64,000 nt of DNA from Ciona savignyi. Lineage: Eukaryota > Chordata > Ascidiacea > Phlebobranchia > Cionidae. How positions within the stretch are numbered: position 1 is the stretch's first letter; each line of letters opens with the position of its first letter. Under the pieces are notes generated by a model. It did not search any database. It was not told the DNA's origin and saw nothing but the letters and a program-made list of their open reading frames with translations. The stretch lies in the NCBI GenBank assembly GCA_000149265.1, contig CH003387.1:186154-250153 (forward strand), read 5' to 3'. A program made the position numbers and the translations under genes. This document shows positions 1-10,066 of the stretch, in pieces.

Positions 1-177
1 CTTATCCGAAAACTAACCCAACCTTCACTGCGATATTGATAGGGGGTTATTTAGATGCAAGCCGCGGATTGATGGGGATTAGGAATTACCCACCCGACTC
101 AGCAAAATACAACAATTTCCACTTGTGCGCAGTGTCATTGTGAACTTGAACGGCTGTGAGACAGACTTTTGGTATCG

Positions 178-272
178 AGCTCAGTTTCGAACCCAATATG
201 TTGCCGCCGTTGTTTGTATTTAATTTGGGATTTGTAACCGTCGCGTTAACTACTTGGCCAGACTTTCTATTT
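178..272 (-). repeat. tRNA-derived SINE, type B, fragment
   Basis: On the minus strand this has a tRNA-like A box (GTTAACGCGAC) and, about 60 bp on, a B box ending GGTTCGAAA. The same pairing recurs at 2064, 2205, 4640, 18218, 57590, 61735 and 63885. The long A-B spacing rules out a working tRNA. Confidence 0.6.
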
Positions 273-477
273 AAAAATGAGCTAAAGATAAATAAACAAT
301 TAATATAACGTAATTCCACGTCTCGCTGACATTTGTAATAACGTGACGCAGATTTACGTTTTGCAGTTAAAAACTTTTTATCGTTGCAAAAATAAAACTC
401 GAATAGTATGTGTTTAGTAGTTTATAACATCGTTATTTCACATCAATTTAGTAAAAGTTTCCCTTAGCAAGCAAAAA

Positions 478-600
478 ACGGTCGGTTAGTCTAGTGGTTT
501 AGTGCGTCGCCTTTCAGCCAAAGGTCAAATGTTCGAAACCGGTCGCTAGCTAGTACGTTGTATCCTTAAACATGAAATCCTATCCTAAAAACTTACAATT
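478..600 (+). repeat. tRNA-derived SINE, type A, internally deleted
   Basis: A tRNA-like head (A box around TAGTCTAGTGGTTTAGTGCG, B box GTTCGAAACC) is followed by GGTCGCTAGCTAGT and then directly by the ATCCTATCCT tail. The body seen in the full copy at 55903-56190 is missing. Confidence 0.7.
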
Positions 601-769
601 TCGCAAAACGATGACATCATTTTCTCTTTCTTTATTCTAGCTTTGTTTCTATATCGACTCTGAAAAATTAAGGAACCTCTACGTAATGTACAGAGACATT
701 TTGTTACCATTGAAAACAGTAACATGTTTGCACAAGGTAAACATAACCTGGTCAAAAGCTGCAGGTTGA

Positions 770-868
770 CTCTGTCCTTGGGTAAGGCACTTGGCGGATT
801 TCGTCTGAAACCAGTGAACTGTTGGATTTTTATAAAACTAAAATAACGTACCAGGCATATATATAGGC
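770..868 (+). repeat. SINE type A, body fragment
   Basis: Matches the middle of the 55903-56190 copy (GTCCTTGGGTAAGGCACTT, then the CCAGTGAACTG equivalent of CCCAGCGGATT). It lacks the tRNA head. Confidence 0.5.
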
Positions 869-999
869 TGCAACTATATACCGATATATATAATGCCTAT
901 CGCGATTATCTTACCATTTACGCATTATTTTATCAAGGAAATTTACTCAAACTGGACTAAAATGGGTTTTGGTTGATTGTAAAAATATCGAATAAAGAC

Positions 1000-1160
1000 C
1001 AGGGGTGGGCAACTTCTCTAGTCAGTGAGCCGAATGTGGAAAATGAAGTTCTTGGTGGCCCGGATTATTATAATAATAGTAATCAATAGGTTAATCACAG
1101 GGTATGGTTAGATACAGTCTGCGGGCCGGTCAATATCCCTTTACAGGCCGTATGTAGTCA
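1000..1160 (+). mobile_element. hAT-type transposon end, degenerate
   Basis: Begins CAGGGGTGGGCAACTT, a typical hAT terminus, and continues with AATGAAGTTCTTGGTGG. The same end occurs inverted at 29425-29497. No transposase, opposite end or target duplication was found here. Confidence 0.5.
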
Positions 1161-1262
1161 ATTCCAGGTTTAGATAATCACACACGTATATTGTTATGCC
1201 AAACATGCATAGCAAACATTTCTTGTTGTCATGTAATGATATAATTTAAACCGATATATGTA

Positions 1263-1515
1263 CGCCTCCCATTATTGATTATAATTGGAAAACCAAGGGG
1301 GCTAACATACGGACAATTGTCAGATCACCTCGCGCCCATCGTCGGGTTACCGGAGCTATTGCAGTGTGTTGTGTATGGACACGTTTCCTTAATTTGGTAG
1401 AACCCAATAATCCGCTGGGTCCAGGCAATGTCCGTAAAGTTTCTTGCCTAAGGACACAACCGATTAGCTAGCGACCAGTTTCTAACCTACAACTTTTCGG
1501 CTGAAAGGCGACGAA
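1263..1515 (-). repeat. SINE type A, near full length
   Basis: Reverse-strand relative of the 55903-56190 SINE. Read on the minus strand it has the tRNA head (CGCCTTTCAGCCGAAAAG), GGTCGCTAGCTAATCGG, the GGACATTGCCTGGACCCAGC body and a tail ending CCCCCTTGGTTTTCC. Confidence 0.75.
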
Positions 1516-2060
1516 GTAAGCCATCAGGGTTGGAGATAATGTCTGTGAAAATATGGTTTTGATTGCGTATCTATGGCCGGTTATTTTTTGTATTTGCCTC
1601 CGCAGTATATGGAAAAATAAATCCGACCACTTCAAATATTGGTTTGTAGAACACTTAATTGTCAGTACGAAAACACATTAAGTATAACGATTGGCGAAAA
1701 GAAAGACAAAACAAAATTATTGCAGAAAATTATCCAATGTTTACGAGAAGCCGTAAATTGTCCTAAATTGGAGTCGTGCATTTAAGCAAGATTGTAATTT
1801 ATAAGTATGATAAGTAAACATAAGTAGATTAACTTTATAACCACAATACTGCATCCTTGAATGTAGAAAAGTATGTTGAAAAGTAAAAGTCAAATGTTCT
1901 AAACCTAATGTTCGTTCCTACCAAGTTCTCTTCAACCATGGAATCGATTCTCTCTGACTGGGCAACTGTTAAGTGATTGTTCCCCGCCTTGGCATAGTAA
2001 AATAAAGAAATATCAAATTTTTTTAAGCAACTTTTTTTATGTTCTTTTAAATTTTTTTTT
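1516..2060. other. AT-rich interval, no gene seen
   Basis: No supported coding region. The 82-codon minus-strand frame at 1835-2083 is lysine-rich low-complexity sequence with no family resemblance. Confidence 0.5.
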
Positions 2061-2063
2061 ACC

Positions 2064-2162
2064 GGGTCAAGTTTTAAATCCATGACGAGCTTGTCACCAA
2101 GACCGTTTTTGATAGAAAATTAATAAATATACCGGTCGCGTTAACCGTCGATCACACAAGAA
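2064..2162 (-). repeat. SINE type B, fragment
   Basis: Contains ACCGGTCGCGTTAACCGTC near the right end and a CAAGTTTTAAATCCATGACGAGCTTGTCACCAAGACCG-type block, split here only for description; an adjacent second copy follows at 2205. Confidence 0.5.
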
Positions 2163-2204
2163 TATTGATGACTATCCACTTAGTCGGGAATTTATTTTTA
2201 ACTG

Positions 2205-2312
2205 AACCAAGTTACGAACCCAAGATGGGCTTGTCACTAAGATCGTTTTTAAATAGAATACGGTGTATGTATCGGTCGCGTTAACCATTCGGCCACACGA
2301 CCGTACACACTT
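2205..2312 (-). repeat. SINE type B
   Basis: On the minus strand: TGGCCGAATGGTTAACGCGA (A-box region), a long spacer with AAACGATCTTAGTGAC, then a GGGTTCGTAAC B box. Closely matches the 63885 and 18218 copies. Confidence 0.65.
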
Positions 2313-2923
2313 ATGCGGAAAAATGGATGAAACATTATCACTTTTGGGAGTCGAGCACCCACATTAGACTGATATTAAGTTTTTACCGGTTTTAATGACC
2401 CAACCAAATAATCGAGTGGTTAGTTTTGATCTTACAACCTTTCGAGTGGAAAACTAAAGCTCTAACAGACTATAAAAAACTAAAGGAGGGTTTTAAGGAG
2501 TAGTATACATTTCTACCTTTTCGAACAAAAATAACGGCTTTGTTTATTTCGTCGCTCTGTTTTTTATTGTGTGAAAAGACGTGGCATGATTTTTAAAAGA
2601 TCTTCTTTAAGATAATCGATAATTCTTTTAATTTCCTTTGCAGGATTCTGTTATGTGTTATTAATAGTTATATAATAATATACCGCATTTATCCGTTTTT
2701 TTTCTAGATTTCCTAAGCCATAAATAACTGTTAGATTAGGTTGTCACCTTGCAGCCAAATGGCGCGATCAATTCTGCCATTTTTCACAATTTATGTTCTT
2801 TTTGTTTGCTTGAGATTTTGGTAGAAGCTGCATGGCATCGAGCAATTCCTCGGAGAGAGTGTTTCATGCGGAACGACAAATCTTTTTTCTTTTTTGGTAG
2901 GCCGATTTTTCTCTTTTCAAATT

Positions 2924-3769
2924 GTTTAGATCAGGGATGTCCAACCTGCGGCCCACCTGAGATTTTTGTGCGCCCGCTAGTCATTTTAAATCCAAGTAGT
3001 ATTTTGAACTTTAAATCTTAGCCTAATTAAAATGTATCAGTCAGCTTTTAGGAACGCATTAAGAATCAAAATTTCAGAAAGAAACATACTGACGACTTAT
3101 CCCATTGACTTTGTTTTGTAGGAATATTCTTTCTATGCGTGTGTTATTTGTTCCTATTTTTAAAAGTAAAATTAATGGCTTTTAATTGTTTCTTTATGTA
3201 CCCATTCAGGGTTGAAATTAAGGGATCGCGAATCGGCGAATTACAAAATTTAACAAAATCGCGAAAATATAAATTACCGGTACTGATTTTGCGCACTTTT
3301 AATAATAAATCCTCAACTCGTTAATATAAAATCGTTTGCCTTCAACATAAAATTATTTATTTACTTTGCATTATTGGCGTATAATAAGCATTTCTTTTAT
3401 AACGCAACAATACCCATTATGCGTTCATATACCTCGATTCCCTCATTTATGATTGGCGAGATGCGGCACACCCCTTTTGAATTTACGTTTATTGCAATTT
3501 ATCATTCTACTAATAAACGGTACTGTCTGCTTTATGTAATAAAAATCTTTCTTGTCGTTTAAGGCAATTTATCATAACCAAACATATTTTGAGCACTTAC
3601 GCGCGAAAACTATTTTCTCCTTACCAACACATTGCGCAAATCCTTTTAAAACCATTAATTCGAACCCTGCCATTTTTATTAAAATTTAATAGCTTCTGCG
3701 GCCCATTAAATTATTTCAAGTGACAATGCGGCCCATTAAAATAAAAGGTTGGACATCCCTGGTTTAGAT
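2924..3769 (+). mobile_element. Non-autonomous hAT, copy 1, with 8-bp TSD
   Basis: Element 2932-3761 (830 bp). It starts CAGGGATGTCCAACCTGCGG and ends AGGTTGGACATCCCTG, giving inverted CAGGGATGTCCAACCT termini. Perfect 8-bp duplication GTTTAGAT at 2924-2931 and 3762-3769. No open transposase frame. It shares its internal sequence with copies at 37076 and 52347 but is more diverged. Confidence 0.93.
3207..3669 (+). mobile_element. Smaller element nested in hAT-N copy 1
   Basis: Starts CAGGGTTGAAATTAAG and ends ATTAATTCGAACCCTG, a second set of inverted termini inside the hAT. The same insert is at the same place in the copies at 37365-37843 and 52638-53128, so it was present before amplification. 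A related unit forms 18685-22664. Flanks share only CCATT, so no clear TSD. Confidence 0.6.
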
Positions 3770-3954
3770 GATTTTCAAACCGCACGCACCTCCTTGATCA
3801 ATATCCAGAATATCTAGGAAAACAATATGCGATATGATGAATATAAAGGCAGCAGTTAGTAAACTGTTATTCACTGATTAAGAACCGGTATTATATCGAT
3901 ACCGGTGCAATGTACAATGACCCCATTGTTGACTGGTTGGAATTAGTGATCAGG

Positions 3955-4060
3955 TAGAGATTAGGGTTGGGGTTAGAGTTGAGTTTAATTTTAAGGTTGA
4001 AATTAGCGTTAGGGTTAGAGTTAATTTTCACACAAAAAGTGTGTGTAGTTCCCCTCTTTT
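3955..4060 (-). repeat. CTAACCCTAAC-rich interspersed repeat
   Basis: On the minus strand this reads CTAACCCTAACGCTAATTTC with an AAAACTAAAT-like end. It is a reverse-strand relative of the units at 4776-5087 and 22798-22908. It resembles telomeric repeat but is not a regular hexamer array. Confidence 0.45.
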
Positions 4061-4099
4061 TAGTGTTGTACCATTATTTCACTGGTTTCAAGCAATGTC

Positions 4100-4205
4100 A
4101 ACTTAGTGCATACCCCAAGCACACCACCGATGAGCCAGCTTTTGGTTTCGAACCCATCACCTTTCGCCTGACAGTTTGACGCTGGTAGTAGTAACATATA
4201 AGCTA
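4100..4205 (-). repeat. tRNA-derived SINE, type C
   Basis: On the minus strand it contains GTCAGGCGAAAGGTGATGGG followed by the B box GGGTTCGAAACC. A related copy is at 23340-23460. Confidence 0.5.
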
Positions 4206-4639
4206 ACCGGCGCTGTAGTTTAAAAAAAGAAGAATCGGCCACAAAAAAAAGATTTTGTCGTTCCGCATGAACAATTCTCTCCTAGGAATTGCTCGATGCC
4301 ATGCAGCTTCTACCTCAGATTTTAGTGATTGGGAGAACACTGAAGAGTTATATAACGTGAGAAACATTAGGTTACGCCCACTGCCATGTCTTGATGATGG
4401 GAATGGAATTTGCAAAGTAACGAAATTTTATTTTACTGCACACAGGTACTACGAGATAAAAGGGATTAATCTTTTCACCATTTGTGGTCGCTTTCACAAT
4501 ATTTATTGATTATATATCCACACAAAAATCGGTACCAAGTTCTCTTTATTATTCGCATTGTTGGTTTACATTGCACATCCTGTAAAAGTGTGGTTTTGGT
4601 TGCTGATCAGTTGTGGAACTGAAAATATTTCATCGATTT

Positions 4640-4715
4640 TTGTTGCCGGGCTTAGTTTCCAACCCTATCGGGTTCGTTGCTAGGACCGTTTTTTAGTTGC
4701 GTAAGACCGATTTCC
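4640..4715 (-). repeat. SINE type B, degenerate
   Basis: Shares the GGGTTC-like block and the CTAGGACCGTTTTT spacer with the other type B copies; the A-box end is eroded. Confidence 0.4.
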
Positions 4716-4775
4716 CGTGTATTTTATAACACTTTCTCGTTTTAGTCTGCGGGTAGGAGTGCCACTGAAAAAGAG

Positions 4776-5087
4776 GAAAACTGCTCACTAAAACTATGCA
4801 AACAAATTCTTACCCTGCTGCTGCCCTAAACACTAATCTCAACCCTAGAACTAAGCCTCCCCACGTTTAAAACTTTTAGTGTGCAGTTTCCCCCATTTAT
4901 AAATGCTCAACGCTAAAGTAAGAGAAAGCGAAAAAAATGGAAACTGCCCACCAAAATTACGGACACTGATTTAAACCCTGCTCTAAATACTAATCTCAAC
5001 CCCAGAACTAACCCTAACTTCAACTCCATGTTTAAAACTAACTCGAATACCCTAATATTCATTTTAGTGTGGAGTTTCCCTTCGTAC
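4776..5087 (+). repeat. Two tandem units of a CTAACCCTAAC-rich repeat
   Basis: Units at about 4776-4895 and 4938-5087 share GGAAAACTGC, a central ACTAATCTCAACCC block, a CATGTTTAAAACT block and the end TTTTAGTGTGGAGTTTCCC. A third unit is at 22798-22908. Confidence 0.55.
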
Positions 5088-5164
5088 CGCTTTTAGTTTT
5101 CCCCATTATTATTTAATAGAAATTTGTATCAAATTATGCTTTCACCGTCATATTGGGTGGTTAT

Positions 5165-5260
5165 GGTCTAGAACGGGGATGGCAACCTTTCTCGGTCTGA
5201 GTGCCAAAATCCTTTCGCGTGCCAACTAACAATTCGTGAGAACACATTTCTTTTTCATTC
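5165..5260 (+). mobile_element. Possible hAT-type end, degenerate
   Basis: CGGGGATGGCAACCTTTCTC followed by GAGTGCC resembles hAT termini of the CAGGGGTCGGCAACCT type. No partner end was found. Confidence 0.3.
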
Positions 5261-5559
5261 TTAAAGGTGCCTGTTTAAAGCTGTTGCGATGTGGTAATTA
5301 TTTGATATTACTTTGGATCAAGGCAACTTATGTTAAATGCGTTAAACAGGAACAATAGTGCAAAGGCGGGCGAGTATGGATTGAACTGATCAACCCAACC
5401 TTTTTTGCCCATTGATATTTGGACTGGTTGTCTAAAACTAAAACAAAATAATAGTAATGTTTTTTAAGTAGTGGAATAAAGTAGTTACTTTCATTTGCAA
5501 TCAAATAAACGGGTTATAATAGCTTTAAAAAAACGTGTTGAACCATTTTTATAATCGCA

Positions 5560-5670
5560 GATGATTTATGCGGTGGGTATATACGGTCGCAGCGTCGCGT
5601 CGTTTGATCGCTGTCGCATCGCTTACATCATGGGGATTCCCCAGTCGTTGACGCGTCGCGCTGCAGTGGG
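5560..5670. other. CpG-rich block, possible Harbinger subterminal region
   Basis: Rich in GCGACGCGACGC-like motifs and clearly more GC-rich than its surroundings. Similar blocks occur at 5870-6135 and 9030-9145 around the Harbinger transposase relics. Confidence 0.35.
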
Positions 5671-5684
5671 CATCAGCCTTAACA

Positions 5685-5850
5685 AATGACAAAGTCTCAT
5701 TGCGATCCCATTTTTCCTTTTGGTAGATGTCGGGGCGACATGCCATGCCTGTCAAGCGTTTGACGAAAAAAGAAAACAAACAAAAACAATATGTATCCCA
5801 ATTTTTCAATAGGACCTGTCGTACCGACACAATTGGCTGCTGGCGACATC
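5685..5850 (+). mobile_element. End fragment of the 335-bp tandem-repeat element
   Basis: TGACAAAGTCTCATTGCGAT, TGTCGGGGCGACATGCCATG and GTCAAGCGTTTGACGAAAA match the terminal part of the elements at 18807 and 32019. It ends in an A-rich run and a decayed stem-loop (CCCAATTTTTCAATAGG). Confidence 0.6.
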
Positions 5851-5869
5851 GATCCAAAAAACAAAGGAT

Positions 5870-6135
5870 TCTCTAAAAGACGAACGGCTGTCTATTCACC
5901 ATGCGATCAACGCGACCTGCGAAAACGTCTTAAGGCCAATGCACGCAGACGTGCCGGCGGCGGCCGCAAGCCAGTTACGGCGCTGCTTGCGGGTGAGTTC
6001 GCGGCGGTCAATGCACATCAAACTGCGGCGCCAATGCGGCAGCTGCCGTGCGGTTGATTTCTCGCTCCAGCGGCGTCTACGGGCGAGTAGAAAATTTTCT
6101 ACTTTGCCGCAAGGCCGTGCGGTCAGAAAAATGAC
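5870..6135. other. GC- and CpG-rich island
   Basis: Strongly GC-rich against an AT-rich background, including GGCGGCGGCCGC and many CGGC/GCCG steps, and a perfect 18-bp palindrome AGTAGAAAATTTTCTACT near 6088. Arginine-rich frames here have no family resemblance and look like composition effects. It lies just 5' of the plus-strand Harbinger relic. Confidence 0.4.
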
Positions 6136-6639
6136 TCGAATATTTAACTTGTGTTTTTTTGCAAAAGTGATTAGGATAAGACATAGAAAAAAAGAAAATA
6201 CTGTTAAGTAAGGTATATAGAGTAGGATGGCTAATATTCACGCTCAACTCATAAGATCCAAAAAGTGATGGAGGTCTCTATATGATTTATGAAAATGCGT
6301 CTGATAACCCCCGGTAAGTTATTTATATCTAGGCTTTAAGGTACCATACTGATAATTATAAATCACCTACATATGGTATTATTATTTTGTCTGCAGTTTA
6401 GGCTATCATTTTAATGTTTGCGTGAGATATTGATGTAAATTTCAATTTTTATTGTATTCCTTGTAACATACTGGTGCGTGCTTGTTGCATATGTATTGCA
6501 AGATCTTGTTGTGACTTGTGTTTAAGTATCATATACTATGCAGACTGGATTATTAGGCTATGTTTAGTCTCGTCGGTACAGTATTTAATAACTATCATTT
6601 ATTACGATACCATCTTTTTATGCAGCACCTCTTGGGTAC

Positions 6640-7900
6640 ATCCTATTCTTTTGGAAAGAAGTTTAAAATCGGAGTTCATTCTTGCTGATGAACTACTAGA
6701 ACAAGGCGATATAGAAAAATGTCACCAATATTTCAGGATGTCTCCAGTAACGTTTTTTCGGCTTCATAGCTTAGTACAATCCCAAATAACGAAGCAGGAT
6801 ACCAATTGGAGAAAGGCTATCTCTTCTAAACATCGTCTAATTTTAACTCTAAGGTAATCTTAAATCATATGATGGGACTGGTGAAGAATCCTAGAGGTAT
6901 ACTATTTAGATGGTACTGCCATTGTACCATTTCTAAACCTTTATACTGGTAATGTTTACCAAATAAACTGTGACACCATAGATATATATATAGGTTACAA
7001 CACAGGTATCCATATAAATTTAATGATATATACTGAATACCTGTATGTATACATATCTATATATAATTTACTGTGAGTAATACTATTCTATGTATTAAAT
7101 ATTTCTATTTTTGCTTTATTTATACAGTATATATATATATATGTGTATGTGTGTACTATGTTTATTATTTGGTATTTTTTAACACAGCAAGTATTACAGC
7201 TCTAGTCCAGCAGAAAATAATAAACAGGTTACAGAAAGTAGAAGCGTGATTTAAGCCACATGCAGTACACAATCAGTAATGTGCTAGTAGGCTAGTTTAT
7301 AGAAATTATAGACAGTAAAGGCAGCAAACGATCTATGTGTTGCAGATACCTGGCTACTGGAGCGTCACAAGTGCATTTATCATTTTCTTTTAGAATTGGA
7401 CATACAACTGTTGGGCTCATCATAAAAGAATGTTGTAAAGCATTGTGGTACTCATTGGTGCCTTTGGTTTTACAACATCCAACCACCGAAACATTTATAA
7501 ATGTTTCAAAAGATTTGCTTTTTGGCAATGCACTAATTGCATTGGTGCCATAGATGGGAAACACATACGGATCAAGGCACCCCCTAACAGTGGTAGTGAG
7601 TTTTACAACTACAAAGGCTTCTTTTCAATAGTTCTGTTAGCAGTATGCGATGCCCACTATCGCTTTATTATGGTGGATATCGGGGACTCCGGACGGCACA
7701 GTGATGGTGGAGTGTTCAGCAATTCTAAAATGGGAAAAAAATTTGAAGACGGGTCTTTGCCAATTCCCAAACCAAACTTATTGCCAGAAAGTAATATTTG
7801 CATTCCTTATTACTTTGCTGCAGATGATGCATTTCCATTAAAGATTGGAATTATAAAGCCTTACCCAGGACGAAACCTTAGTGAGGACAAAAATAACCCG
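6640..7900 (+). pseudogene. Harbinger (DDE_Tnp_4) transposase relic, plus strand
   Basis: Exon 1 (to 6853) encodes a WVHPILLERSLKSEF motif and an F-R-M-S helix region typical of HARBI1-like proteins, ending in ILTLR. A 492-bp intron (GT 6854, AG 7345) joins phase-correctly to YLATGASQ in exon 2. Near 7515 the frame shifts; the second frame carries NCIGAIDGKHIRI, VDIGDSGRHSDGG and ADDAFPLK, the DDE nuclease blocks. It ends at YPGRNLSEDKN, before the family's usual NYRLSRARR motif, where it abuts the opposite-strand transposase. The frameshift and truncation make it non-functional. DNA transposase, not a host gene. Confidence 0.85.
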
Positions 7901-8850
7901 GCGAGCACGGCTTAATCTATAGTTAAAAACCCGTTTCAAAGGGTCAAGGTGTCTTCCGGGATAGGGACGCATTAAATTTACTTGTAAAGGGAACGCTTCA
8001 TCTCCCACAAACACTTGGGGTAATGCCACGTTTGTTCCTGGTAGACAGGAATCATCGGGCAAGTTTACCTGCTCCCTCAGCTGTTTGGCAAAATTAGAAT
8101 TTCTAAAAATGTTACCGTCGCATTGGGATCCATAACTCCCAATATCTACAACTGTAAACTTATAATTTGCATCACATACTGCAAACAGGACCATACTAAA
8201 CTGCTTTTTATAATTAAAGTACAGTGATCCTGTATTTGCTGGAGCTTGCATCAAACTATGCTTTCCGTCCATGCTCCCAATAAGGTTTGGAAAGTTCCAC
8301 AGCCTGTGAAATTCATCACTTATTTTTTTCCATTGATCCTGTGTGGGAGGCTTGAGGTATACTGGCTGCAGAGCTGTCCATATTGCTGCACACACTTCCG
8401 GGACTATTTTGGACACCGTGGATTTACTGGTCCGGTAGGAAAAGGCAATGGTTTGGTAACTGTCACCGGTTACCAGAAATCTGCAAAAGAGAATATGTAG
8501 GACTACGCCTATAAGATATTTCATTTTGGCACCAAGCTTGTTTATTTACCTCAAAGTAATAGCAAGGCGCTCAGCAGGGCATATAGGCTCTCGCATTACT
8601 GTAGCCTGTTTTTGGATTAGTGGCGATATATAGTTGACCAGCTGGTCAAAAGTGTCAGGGTTCATCCTAAAATATATGGTGAAAGAACTCTCCCGTCCCA
8701 ACCGTAGCTCTTTAATAAGGTGATGAAACTCGCCTGGTGATAAGATGCAGGCGGTTATTTTTTGTAACACAAGTTGAGACACAGTAGTGTTAAAGCAAAG
8801 GCCTACGCCTACCCAGCTCTTTTCTTTTTTGTAAAATTGGATGAACCCAA
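7897..8850 (-). pseudogene. Harbinger (DDE_Tnp_4) transposase relic, minus strand
   Basis: Read from 8850 down: WVHPILQKRKELG, a frame change near 8785, then an exon ending AITLR at 8550; a 69-bp intron (8549-8481, TTTTGCAG acceptor) splices in phase to FLVTGDSYQTIAFSYR. Exon 2 has LIGSMDGKHS, VDIGSYGSQCDG and VGDEAFPLQ (DDE blocks), then PYPGRHLDPLKRVFNYRLSR. It stops at ARRVI, where it meets the plus-strand relic. The two proteins look only about half identical, so they are different Harbinger families rather than a simple inverted duplication. The C-terminal helices are missing. Confidence 0.85.
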
Positions 8851-9029
8851 ACAGTACGATTTTTTCTTTTCTTTTTTTGATGCCGTAACAGCAAAAGTGC
8901 TGCTGCGTGATGTTGAATAATTTTTAGATTTGTACTGCGCGATCGTATGCTTGTTATCGGCATTTTAAATTCAATAAAATGCTTCAAATAAAATTGTTGT
9001 GACAGAAACAAATACCAAACGAAATAGTT

Positions 9030-9145
9030 TACGGTTGTTGTCATGGCGATACGCATCGCTGCGCGTACGTGTAAACAGTACAAGATAATTCGCTTCACCG
9101 CGTTTGTCTGCGTCTCGTTTCGCCACGCATCGTGTAAACCAGCCT
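9030..9145. other. CpG-rich terminal region of the minus-strand Harbinger
   Basis: Read on the minus strand it begins GGCTGGTTTACACGATGCGT and continues with CG-rich motifs, a pattern common at Harbinger-type ends. The matching left end was not found, as expected if that end was lost at the 7.9-kb junction. Confidence 0.4.
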
Positions 9146-9149
9146 TTAG

Positions 9150-9521
9150 TTAATGCCCCACTAATAAATTATAAGCCTAGAGTAGCCATCGATACAACCA
9201 TGGATTACAAATCTCCATCTGCAAAAATACTTCAATTCTGTTTAAACAAAAAATAATAAATAAACCACAGCTTGTAGTCAAAGGGAAGAAAGACTATACC
9301 GAATTAGTTTGTGGTGGGAATCTATATGCCACAAGGACAATGGTGATTTGACACTTTTCCACCTTCTCTTGATGCACGTCATCTTTCGGCTTTCTACACC
9401 GATGGGGTCTACTCTTCTTACTGCAATACGCACTCACTCGACTGCGCTAAATAAACAATACACCCATCGGATGCAGCAAGGCTAGCTTAAATTGCTTTAT
9501 AACCTTCTGTATAGTTATTTA
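9150..9521. other. Interval without recognised gene
   Basis: No open frame of note and no repeat shared with the rest of the window was seen. Confidence 0.4.
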
Positions 9522-10066
9522 TTAAAGGGGAACTGAAGTCGATTTTAAGAATATCTTAATAAATGGAAAAAAATACGCTGATTTCAAAAATCAAATCAGT
9601 TTCTTCCAATATTGTTTTGTTAAAGAGTTATGAGCAAATATGCATTTCATTTTATGTTAGGGAATTTCCCGTATTACGTCATTGACGTTGTTGAGATTTC
9701 GTGCCTATATGCATTGTACACAATCATGTGCCAGTTTAGAGGTGAATTAGTAACAGAAGCGCCTGCAGGAGCGTTGTATTTTCGTTTTTTCATGAAGACT
9801 TAGCATAACACTTGTCATATAGCCTTACTTAACCAATGTACATGGTGATAGCTTACTTTAAGCGCGGTCATTAAGGCCTGCACGGTCCTGGACCTAAGCT
9901 GAATGCTGAGGTATACAGGTCTCGTATTTAAATGACTTTAGAATAATAAGTCTTAGCAATTTATATCATAAATCATAAAAGTGAAGACAGAACAAGAAAA
10001 CTAGAACAAAATGCATTAAACTGTAACTGCCAGCAATTCATAGAAATAAACCAGCCATCAAGCAAA

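Larger units (their letters stand above)
2822..4316. mobile_element. Inverted-repeat unit with about 95-bp arms
   Basis: The left arm at 2822-2916 and the right arm at 4222-4316 are reverse complements; both carry GAAGCTGCATGGCATCGAGC and CATGCGGAACGACAAA. Between them lie a non-autonomous hAT (2932-3761), a CTAACCCTAAC-rich repeat and a SINE. The arms look like terminal inverted repeats of an unclassified element, or the product of an inverted duplication. Both arms can be translated to a similar peptide, because they are the same DNA. Confidence 0.55.

Noticed and set aside
3955-5087. Interstitial telomere array
   Set aside because: CTAACCCTAAC motifs are irregular and embedded in a longer interspersed unit, not a hexamer run.
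5791-6211. Arginine/alanine-rich frames
   Set aside because: Composition effect of the CpG-rich block; two overlapping frames are both open and neither has a domain.
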